From positions 1 to 64,000 of the forward strand of contig JADJOH010000007.1 of the NCBI GenBank assembly GCA_016713925.1: 64,000 nt of DNA, written 5' to 3'. Each line of letters begins with the position of its first letter. Positions within the stretch are counted from its first letter, which is position 1. Positions 43,444-53,300 of the stretch are shown here, piece after piece. A program made the position numbers and the translations under genes. The stretch is from Bacteroidota bacterium. GTDB taxonomy: Bacteria; Bacteroidota; Bacteroidia; AKYH767-A; OLB10. The notes beneath the pieces are model-generated. The model ran no database searches. It was not told the origin of the DNA and saw only the letters and a list, made by a program, of their open reading frames with translations.

Positions 43444-43664
43444 AGTCGGATGTTGTAAAAGGCGTAAAAGGCAGCTCCTTTGTTTGCCCATAGCCGGAAT
43501 CTTAAGCTGCGATAGCGTCTGCCCGCAAGTTCCGGAGAATCCGCCAGACGCCGACCGATGACCGGGATTTTGTAACCGGCCTCCTTTAAAGTGGATGCAG
43601 TACGGTTCACCCGTTGGTCGGTGACCAGATCGGAAGTGACGCTGATGATGATCCTTAATGACAC
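43299..43664 (-). CDS. Glycosyltransferase, N-terminal fragment (frameshifted)
   Basis: The first 73 or so codons of the same glycosyltransferase: IISVTSDLVTDQRVNRTAST, LKEAGYKIPVIGRRLADSPE, ending YAFYNIRLF before the frameshift. The start is GTG at 43664 (no ATG fits). The SDLVTDQRVxRxAxTLxxxGxxVxVIGRxL pattern is typical of this Bacteroidota glycosyltransferase group. After the frame break the protein continues as WYLLWHHAD. The rest of this ORF is not real. Confidence 0.82.
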   Translation of the reverse strand: MSLRIIISVTSDLVTDQRVNRTASTLKEAGYKIPVIGRRLADSPELAGRRYRSLRFRLWANKGAAFYAFYNIRLFGICYGIMPTFCSAMIWILYPPTILFQKLKKFRSFTIVTSTSQEYRS

Positions 43665-43992
43665 GGTTCGAAATTAGGAATAAGCTTCTTTGCATCCTCT
43701 GATTCTTCTTCACCCATTCAAAAAGAAGAGAAAGCATAAAAATGAATCGAAAGTGTGGATTCCTTTTTTGCAACACACTGAATCACCGGTATCTTATGAA
43801 ATGACGTTCAAAGGGTATCTGCATTCATATTAATTTGATAACAGAAGCTCCGATTTTACTTCCAATCAAATAGAATTTTGATTATCAGATGTTTGTATTC
43901 TTAAAGGGGTTGATTTTAAACCTTTCATTAAATTGTTTCGTAAGCCGCCATCTCCTATATTTGCCGGCTCTATAAATTAATCTGAAATATCA
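43665..43992. other. Intergenic region between glycosyltransferase and secDF
   Basis: Divergent promoter region; it contains the secDF promoter at 43933-43963. The remaining bases are AT-rich and show no gene. Confidence 0.55.
43933..43963 (+). promoter_or_regulatory. Promoter of secDF
   Basis: TTG (43933-43935), a 20-bp spacer, then TATATTTG (43956-43963): a full match to the Bacteroidota TTG-N19-21-TAnnTTTG promoter, 29 nt before the secDF ATG. Confidence 0.72.
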
Positions 43993-46900
43993 ATGCAAAG
44001 TAAAGGTGCGATTAAGCTATTTGCTATCATTCTGGCACTCGTTTGCCTCTATCAACTTTCGTTTACACTCGTTACAAAAGGTGTTGAAAGCGATGCAAGG
44101 GAATATGCCAACGGCGATCTAAACAAAGAAAAAGGTTATCTGGACTCGATTGCGTCGAAAGGCGTTTATAATCTGGGTGTTAAGGACTATTCCTATCGGG
44201 AGTGTAAAGAAAGAGAGCTGAATCTCGGTCTCGACTTAAAAGGTGGAATGAACGTGACCATGGAAGTTTCTGTGGTGGATATGGTGCGGTCAATGGCCGG
44301 CCAGAACGCGGTAGACCCCACCTTCAAAAAGGCGATCGACAGAGCTTTAGAACTTCAACGAAACAGTAATAAGGATTTCGTGACCCTCTTTGGTCAGGCC
44401 TTTACTGAGGTAGATCCGAATGCCAGTCTCGCAGCCGTTTTCGCGAACATCGAGAATCAGGATAAAATTAAATTTAAGTCGACGAATGAGGAAGTGCTGA
44501 AAGTCCTGAAGGAAGAAGCAGAGTCTGCCATCAGTCGTTCATTTAATATTCTTCGTACGCGTATCGATAAATTCGGAGTATCTCAGCCGAATATTCAACA
44601 GCTCGGCTCCGGTCGTATTTTGGTTGAACTTCCCGGCGTGAAGGAACCGGATCGCGTGCGTAAACTGCTTCAAGGAACAGCGAAACTGGAATTCTGGGAG
44701 ACCTATACTTTCGGTGAAGTAGCTCCCGGATTGGTAGCGGTGAATACCTTGCTGGCCAATGAAAACAAGAAAGATTCACTGCTAAAAAGTTTGACCGGTT
44801 CCTCTACTCCGGATACTTCCGCTGCCGTTGCAACTATTGATTCGGTAAAGGCGGATTCCACTTCTTCTTTATTGGAGAAAATGGGCACGGACACTACTGC
44901 GAAGAAGGATACTGCCGGTGGAAAATCTTTTGAAGAGTTTGCCCGTGAGAATCCTTTGTTTGCTGTTTTATTCCCTGCAGATGGTCAGGTAAGAACACAG
45001 GATGAAAAAAATATCGTGGATAAGCAATGTGTGGTGGGTTATTCCCTGATTAAGGATACCGCTAAAGTGAATGAGATTTTAGCGCGTACAGATGTGAAAG
45101 CAGCGTTGCCGAAAAATCTTCAATTGCTCTGGACAGTTAAGCCCCGCACTGCAGATTCCCCAACCCTTGAATTAATCGCTATTAAAGGTACAAGCCGTGA
45201 TGGGAATGCTCCTTTAGATGGGTCTGCTATTTCGGATGCGCGTCAGGATTTCGGACAATTTAACAGCAAGCCTGAAATCAGTATGCGTATGAATCCCGAA
45301 GGCGCTAAAATCTGGAAGCGTCTGACAGGAGAGAATGTGGGTAAATCTATTGCTATCGTTCTTGATAATTATGTATACAGTTTCCCGAATGTGCAGGGTG
45401 AAATTCCGGGTGGAAATTCAAGTATCACCGGTAACTTTGAAATTAACGAAGCGAAAGATCTGGCAAATATTCTGAAAGCCGGTAAGCTTCCTGCTCCGGC
45501 ACGTATTGTTGAAGAAGCAGTTGTTGGTCCGTCTTTGGGACAGGAAGCCATCAACAATGGATTGATTTCCTTCCTTGTTGCCCTGTTGATCGTATTCATC
45601 TTCATGGCCATCTATTATAGTAAAGCGGGTATCGTTGCTGATATAGCCCTTATCTGTAATATGTTTTTCATCATGGGTGTTCTAGCTTCTCTCGGTGCCG
45701 TTTTAACATTACCCGGTATCGCAGGTATCGTGCTGATCATCGCCTTGTCGGTAGATGCCAACATCCTCATCTTTGAAAGGATTCGTGAAGAGCTGCGTCT
45801 GGGTAAAGGTATCCGACTCGCCATTTCGGATGGTTACAAGCATGCACTTTCCTCTATCATCGACTCAAACGTAACTACGATGTTATTGGGTATCATCCTC
45901 TACGCTTTCGGTAGTGGTCCGGTACAAGGTTTCGCCACTACATTGATCATTGGTATCCTCTGTTCATTGTTCAGCGCGATATTCATCAGTCGTCTGGTAT
46001 TTGAATGGTTGCTGGATAGAAATAAAGAAATTTCTTTCTGGAATGAATTCTCAAAGAACGCCTACAAGAACATCAACCTTCCTTTCGTTGAAAACCGGAA
46101 GAAGTATTACATGATTTCCGGACTTGTAATTGTGGCCGGTATTGTATCGATCATGATTAAAGGGCTCAACTTTGGTGTGGATTTCGAAGGTGGACGTACT
46201 TATGTAGTGCAGTTTGACAAATCGGTTTCTACTCAGGAAGTACGTCAGTCCTTGGCAGCTCCGTTCGGAGAAGCACCGGATGTGAAAACATTTGGAACAG
46301 ATAACCGGTTAAAAATTACAACTGCTTTTCAGATTGAAGAGAATACTGCAGAGGCTGAAGCGAAAGTTACCGGTGCATTGTATGAAGGGTTGAAGGGCTA
46401 TTTTGGAAACATGGATATGGCCGCATTTAAAGCGAGCAAAATCATCAACTCCCAAAAGGTTGGACCAACAGTGGCCGATGATATTAAATCTTCCGCATTG
46501 GGCTCCGTATTGTTTGGCTGTGCGTTGATGTTCGTATATATCCTTCTGCGATTTAAAAAATGGCAATATGGTTTGGGTGCTACTGTCGCCCTGGTGCATG
46601 ACGTATTGATGATTCTCTCCATCTTCTCTATCTTCAATGGTATCCTTCCATTCACTCTGGAGATCAACCAGGACTTTATTGCAGCAGTGCTGACCGTTAT
46701 GGGTTACTCCATGACCGATACCGTAGTGGTATTTGACAGGATAAGAGAGTACCTGGGCATTCACCCCCATTCCGATAAGAAACTGATCATTAACAACGCC
46801 CTCAACGCTACCTTGAGCCGTACGATGAATACCTCGTTAACGACTTTCTTCGTACTCCTCGCGATCTTTATCTTCGGTGGTGATGTCATCCGTGGATTTA

Positions 46901-46998
46901 CCTTCGCCTTGTTGATTGGTATCATCGTTGGAACCTACAGTTCACTTTGTATAGCTACACCGATTGTAATCGATTTGGACAAGAAAAAGACGAATTGA
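43993..46998 (+). CDS. secDF: Protein translocase subunit SecDF (fusion)
   Basis: A 1001-residue fusion of SecD (about residues 1-680) and SecF (about 690-1001), which use the proton gradient to help pull proteins through SecYEG. SecD signatures: LNLGLDLKGGMNVTMEV, RTRIDKFGVSQPNIQ, and the membrane block IALSVDANILIFERIREEL. SecF signatures: LNFGVDFEGGRTYVVQF, GYSMTDTVVVFDRIREYL. Twelve membrane segments are expected. Between residues about 260 and 315 the periplasmic P1 domain carries a low-complexity Ser/Thr/Asp/Lys insert absent from SecD of E. coli. The fusion is usual for Bacteroidota. Confidence 0.97.
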   Translation: MQSKGAIKLFAIILALVCLYQLSFTLVTKGVESDAREYANGDLNKEKGYLDSIASKGVYNLGVKDYSYRECKERELNLGLDLKGGMNVTMEVSVVDMVRSMAGQNAVDPTFKKAIDRALELQRNSNKDFVTLFGQAFTEVDPNASLAAVFANIENQDKIKFKSTNEEVLKVLKEEAESAISRSFNILRTRIDKFGVSQPNIQQLGSGRILVELPGVKEPDRVRKLLQGTAKLEFWETYTFGEVAPGLVAVNTLLANENKKDSLLKSLTGSSTPDTSAAVATIDSVKADSTSSLLEKMGTDTTAKKDTAGGKSFEEFARENPLFAVLFPADGQVRTQDEKNIVDKQCVVGYSLIKDTAKVNEILARTDVKAALPKNLQLLWTVKPRTADSPTLELIAIKGTSRDGNAPLDGSAISDARQDFGQFNSKPEISMRMNPEGAKIWKRLTGENVGKSIAIVLDNYVYSFPNVQGEIPGGNSSITGNFEINEAKDLANILKAGKLPAPARIVEEAVVGPSLGQEAINNGLISFLVALLIVFIFMAIYYSKAGIVADIALICNMFFIMGVLASLGAVLTLPGIAGIVLIIALSVDANILIFERIREELRLGKGIRLAISDGYKHALSSIIDSNVTTMLLGIILYAFGSGPVQGFATTLIIGILCSLFSAIFISRLVFEWLLDRNKEISFWNEFSKNAYKNINLPFVENRKKYYMISGLVIVAGIVSIMIKGLNFGVDFEGGRTYVVQFDKSVSTQEVRQSLAAPFGEAPDVKTFGTDNRLKITTAFQIEENTAEAEAKVTGALYEGLKGYFGNMDMAAFKASKIINSQKVGPTVADDIKSSALGSVLFGCALMFVYILLRFKKWQYGLGATVALVHDVLMILSIFSIFNGILPFTLEINQDFIAAVLTVMGYSMTDTVVVFDRIREYLGIHPHSDKKLIINNALNATLSRTMNTSLTTFFVLLAIFIFGGDVIRGFTFALLIGIIVGTYSSLCIATPIVIDLDKKKTN

Positions 46999-47331
46999 TA
47001 ATTGTAAAATAGAAACGAAAGGTCTTCATGAAAATGAGGGCCTTTCGCTTTTTAATGAGGGTTGAAATGATCGAATTTTATTAGAGTTACTATACCGATG
47101 AGACTTTATTTTTGGAATTTTAAATTAAATTCACATTAATTCTAGATATAACTTGCCATTAATTTACTTTTTCTCTTACTTTTACAGTAACATAGCTTTG
47201 CGATTTTTACCCTCCTTTACGTGCTAAGACCTGCAGAATTGAATGTTCTCTAACCTGATTTGGGGTATTAACTTTCTTTGATCTTGAGTTAATACTCTCA
47301 GCTCTATTCTTACAGTTCCTTTAAAGTTGTA
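46999..47331. other. Intergenic region after secDF
   Basis: Holds the secDF terminator (47016-47053). The rest is AT-rich with no recognised gene; a promoter for the large T9SS cargo operon should lie in the last 150 bp, but no box matches well. Confidence 0.5.
47016..47053 (+). terminator. Terminator of secDF
   Basis: CGAAAGG (47016-47022) pairs with CCTTTCG (47041-47047), extended by inner TC/GA pairs, and followed by CTTTTTA. It begins 18 nt after the stop codon. Confidence 0.8.
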
Positions 47332-47361
47332 ATGTTTAAATTAAACTTATTAAGCTCTGCC

Positions 47362-50300
47362 ATGAGAAAATTATTTCTAATCACCCTTATCATTTCAACT
47401 TGCTTTCTGTTCAATGCCCCTTTTTCAGCGCAAACAATACCGGTTTCGATTACAGAACCCAATTCGCTTGGATCGTGCACGGATAATCTTTTTAAAGCTG
47501 CATTTAATTTGACGCAGGAGCGGCGAATCACTATTGCCTTGACTTTAAATTTTAATGGGCCAACAGTTAATTCTTGTCAATCCGCGGGGAATCCTCCTCA
47601 GGTACTCTTTGTATTGGATAGTTCAACTGTTCAGGTTACTAATATTGATGTAGATACTGCCTCTGGCACTTGGACAGCCACAATTGACTCCGGGTTCTGT
47701 GAACTGTTCTACCATGTGTATATTGATTGTTCCGTAATACCGGAGGGGTCCGGTTCGAGTACTACATTGAATTTTTTTCAAACATGGACGGATTCACTTC
47801 TTGCTGTATATAATTTAGATTCAAGCGGAGCTTCTTCAGTTCCAATCAGCGTTTTAAAACCATACCTGTATCAGATACCAGTCACAGGATTTACGGCTAA
47901 TTATCTTGATACCGTTCGCATGAATTTCATGTATAAAAACACAAATTCCGGTACGGCGAATATTCTTTTTAGATTTTACCCGGATGCATCGGATTATTGC
48001 GGTGCGTTACCCATGCTGGCCTTAAATTATAAGATCGGTAAAAATGGCACTCCATTTCCATATGTACCGGGGGATGCTGCAACCACCGTTTTACCATCGG
48101 GTGATACCTTGATTTTTGAACAACTCAGCTTTGATACATTATGTATTTATTGTGATACGGTTTGCACCAATGATTCCTGTACAAGATCAGCCATTTTAAA
48201 ATGGCATTGCAATATCCCTCCTGCAACGGACAGTCTGTTTTGTACCGATTGTCTAAGTGAATATGTGAATACGTACAATGTAGTTAATGCATCTGTTCAT
48301 AATGTGAGAGTGGATAGGCTTGACCCGGACCCGCAAACTGCCTTTTATGACCATAGCTGTTTAAATGATACCACTGTTCTTTTTTGGAGATACAGCATCA
48401 CTAATAACGGAATGGCTGCTCTTGATTCGCTTAAGATTTCTCTAAATTATTTCGATACAGAAAGTTTTGGTCATTTAACATTGATACCCGGATCCTCACT
48501 TTCGGTTTCTTCAAATTGTAGCGGTTGTCAGATAACTACTGACACTACACATCGAGATATTGTTTTATGTACGGGATTAGTACCGGATGCTTTGTTTAAT
48601 GCAAGTACTGTCGTAACAGCATTTAGTCCAAAAGATACGGTTTGGATTAGCTTTACTACAGTTCGATGTGGCGAAGAAGATGATCAGGCATTATTAAATG
48701 TACCTAAGTACTTTAATCATTGGAAATTAAAAGTATTAGGTAAAACTATTTGTGGTGAATCTGTAAGTGTTTCTCCCGACACAGTCAATAATGTAAGCTA
48801 TTCTAATCCGTACAATTCCTTGCATGACTTGGACCTTAAACTTCAGTTTTTACCTACAGTGACGGATTTGAGCGTACCAAAGGATTCCGTTTTTGGAGAT
48901 ACTTCACTGTTTAATATTACCTGCAGGGAAATTGTAAACAGTAAGTATGATTACCAGCTTTTTGGTAGTAATAGTTCAGAAGAATTTAAATTATCGGGAT
49001 GGCTAAAAGCAGTTGTTCATTGTGAACAAGGGCTGGTTATCAGAGACAGGGAGAATCAGGTTTATTTTGAGTATTTTAATGCGAGTGGAAATAAAGTAAT
49101 CATAAATGCCGACTTCTATCATACCCTGATTCCAAAAGATACCTGCATGGCAGGAGATTATGTTTTTTACTTTGATTTGAATGATACGCTGATGTTCGAT
49201 GCAATAACTGGTGGTGATTTTATTTTTACTCTGCAGGCCTGTTGCAGTGGGTCATCCGGAACAGTGGATTTCGATGTAAAATTTTATGTCATACCTGATC
49301 CTGATTCCTGCATTGCACTTACCTACACAGACACTTTGCATATACAACCGCCCAATTGTACAGGCATAGCTTGTAATAGTTGGATACCGCTTTCATCAGC
49401 AGAGAGTCGTATTTTTAAACATTGTCCGGGATGTTTGGCCCCGGGGGTGATTGTCAAAGACTATAAAATGCACAGGACCAGTTTCGGTATTCAGGATAGT
49501 GATAACGATGGTATAGCAGACACATCGTTGCCACAAATTGCAGAGAGCACTAGCTGGTATAACACCAATAAAAACAATCTAAAATTATTATACTCCTCAT
49601 ATGGTGATACCATAGAAGACCGACTTTCAGCTTTTTTTCAAGAAGGGGATCCTGGCAGTGACGGATATAGCTATCTTCAAATGAAAAATGTCGGACTTAC
49701 CTTGCCATTTCTGCAGTTGTCCCGATTGATTCCTGCGGGCTTTGATACGATGAAATTGGTGCCGGTTTCCTTCACCTTTTTTATAGATACGCTCACTGAT
49801 TCCACCAATGCAAATTGCATCGACTGTAGCGGTTTTGCTCTCGACCCGGCAAGAACCAGAACCATGTACCATATTACAAAATCCGGAAATGCTATGTATA
49901 CCTTTCTGGATACAGTTCAAAATGCCAATCGGTTATTATTTACTTTTGATGGATCAGTGGATTCTGCTTTTCAACTTATAGGTAACCTTGATAATCCTGA
50001 TTTTTTAGATTCGCTAGCTCCTTTTGAAGGCTTTTATGAGGGGCAGCGATTCCGGCTAAAGGTACAATATTCCGTTTGTGGTAATTTTATAACCGGTAAT
50101 GCCGATGTCATGACCCTTGAAAATACAAGCATCAAATCAGAAATCTTAAATCAGATGTGGTTAAGCGGGAAGAAGCAGCCTTATAATGCTTTTGAAACTG
50201 TGGCCCAAATGGCTAATACGGTATCGATACTAAGAGATTCTTTGGGTATCACACTTGATACAAATAGCGTCCCACCCTATGATTTAATGGATACAACTTT

Positions 50301-53300
50301 CACGAATGATCATTTATTTTTTTGTGAGACTTTTGGAGGACTTCACTATTTCTTTTCTCAGGATGCCAAGAACTTTACGCTTATGGAGAATGGACCCGGT
50401 TGTACAAAACTGTTAAATGTAAAAGCATATTCCGTCAGAGCTGGTTATCCCTATGTCATAAATATTTATCCTTTTGAATACCGTCCGGCAAGACTTTGGC
50501 CGGAGACCTATGAAATCAATGTACCGCCTGGATATTATATTTCTTCAGCACGGGTTCGCCATGAATACAGACATAATGATTCCACTAAAATCTTGCCCTG
50601 GCATTCTTTTGACGTAATTGATACCACCGGAAACTTTATACTATTTGATGACAGCCTTCCCGGGGCAAATTGTCTTTCAGAAATTTTTTACCCTTTAGCC
50701 CCATCTGATACAAATTTATACGTACATTCGGGAATGACGGAGCGGACCCTGCAATTTACCCTTACCCCGTTGGATTGTGATACAGGCGTGTTTATCACAC
50801 ATGATTCAATGGCGGTCATCCTATTTACAGCAGAAGGATATGCTTGTGTGGATTCAACAGCCTGCTCCCCAAATCCACAGCTCATCCGCGGCTCGAATGC
50901 TAATACCAATGTGAAGATTGTAAATCGTCCCAATTTAATGGTTCAGGCTGCTCCATTGAATATTCCGGCATTTGAAAACAGGATATGTACCCAATTGTAT
51001 ATTACAAATAATTTGGTATTGGAAGATGGTATCTATTCAACTCAAGCAGCCCATGTATTTATAGCGGTACCCGATACGCTGACACTTCCTTACCTTAACA
51101 ATTGGGTTTTTTATGGCCAGGATACTATATATCCCGTTGGTGGTATAATTCCAATAGATACAGTGTTTGCTGTAGATCGCATTGTTACCGGATTACTCTG
51201 TGCTTCGTTTGTTAATTGTGAATTGGAAAATACCCCTTTCACCATTTATACGGGATGGAACTGTGCGAGCTATCCCGATACTCCATTTGTTCCTGATCCC
51301 TCACTTTGTCACGTAGATTCTTTTGGTTTTGATATTTCCCCACAAGATGTCAATTTGGGTAATTTTGGAAAGGCCCCCTTGAGCTCCGGACCATTTTCTT
51401 TATGTGATACGATTCTTGTCCAAGCGGACTTTAAAAATACAGAGGGAGGGTTTTCATATCCACTATTCGTGACACTGGATAATATTCCAAATGCATTGGA
51501 AATATTAAATGTATTTATTGCTTCGCCCTGTAGTTCTTCCGGTTCCAACACCTGCCCATTGACCTATAACGACTCTTTGGGATATTATCCCATTGAGGCC
51601 TGGGCATTGGATTCCGTGGGAATAAGCGACAGCGCGCTCTCCGGCGGTGAATGCCTGCAGGTGAGGGTAAATGTAATTCCGACCTGCAAATTTGAAAGTG
51701 ATACCATGCCTTCCATATCGTTGTATGCCATTGATTATTGTGGCAATATGGATACCAGCAAGGCCACCCATAATAATGCCATCACTATTGATAGCAGCCA
51801 TTGTTCCAACTGTTTTACAGTAGAGAAACTGGTGAGTCAAAGTCCTGCTTTTCCCGGCGATACCGTTGAATTTTATATAATAATATGCGGAAACAACTCC
51901 TCCATACAGCCGGTAGTGATTTATGAATACCTGCCTTCTTCATTTGTGTTGACAGACTCCCTGCCACTATGGATTTATGTACCTGCCGACACGTGTGATA
52001 CACTGATTGTAGAAGGTTACTTTTCCAGCTATGTTGATTGTAATGATTCTTCAAGTTTCAATAAGGTGGTGGTAGAAGGGAATAATTATTTAGACTCAGC
52101 CTATGCCTGCATAGAAGTTATAAGTCCTTGCATTAATGACTCCACCATTATTTTTGAAAACGGTGGTTTAGCTACATCTTATGGTTCTTCTTACTCAAAT
52201 GAGCATATTTACTTAGATGGCATTTTCTATGTTGACACGAATATGAGTTTCGAAAATTGTATTATTAAAACTAGGGCCGGCTCATCTATAGTTTTGTTAG
52301 GTAGTAACACGATCAATTTTTACAATACCACCATCTCCGGCTGCGACACCATGTGGCAAGGGCTCATCGTAGATTATATCGGCACAGTGATTTTAGAAGA
52401 CCTCAACAGCATTCAGGATGCCCATGAAGCGATTAATCTGGGGCCCAAAGGAAATCTGCTGATGAACAATTCTGAGATCATCAACTCGGTAACCGGTATA
52501 AAAGTTCCACCCACCTATCCCTCATTATTTGGAGGGACAGTTGATCTCAGACAAGCTCGTTTTGGAATGTATGCATCTTCATTCCTTCCGGATTATCATG
52601 GACAACCAATGCACGATAGTGTTCTTCCCTATGCGGGAGTTGATGTCAGTGATGCTGTGTTAAGTATTGGTGATGATAGTTATGGCACCAACACTTTTCA
52701 CAATATGAATATTGGCGTGAGGGGATTCAGAAGTGATTTGAATGTGTACAACTGTACATTTGACAGTATACGGGCCATTTATTTCTACAATTCCAAAGGA
52801 AATGCTAGTGCGGTGGTGATTATCGGAGATACAGCCAATAATGTGGCTTCCAGTCTACGTGTGCATCCCATCGATCCTTCTTTGAAAAACATGGATTATT
52901 GTCAAACAGGTGTGTATTCTTTCTATTCGAATTTAGCAGTTTATGGATGTTTTATGGATCATATGTTCGATGGGGTAACCGTATATCATTGTAAGGATAA
53001 CCTCGTAACAGGTGTGAACGGGAATGAAATCAATGCACGCCATCATGGCATCTATCTTTTTGATAATTATGGAGGATTATATCAAAATTTTGAATCAAAT
53101 CGAATAACCATTGACGGTGAAAAGAGTGGTGTAGGAATATTGGCTCAGGAGCTGAAAACGGCAAGCAGTTTTAATTGCACCATTGTTTCAAACCAAATTG
53201 ATGTAACAAATGGAAAGGCCGGTATTGAAATGATCAATCTGGACAAGTCAACAGTTTCCTACAATAGAATTAATTTATTTCCCGGAACAATTTCTACAGC

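Noticed and set aside
43444..43776. Upstream extension of the glycosyltransferase C-terminal ORF
   Set aside because: The residues are out of frame with the true N-terminus, which is encoded in the neighbouring frame from 43664.
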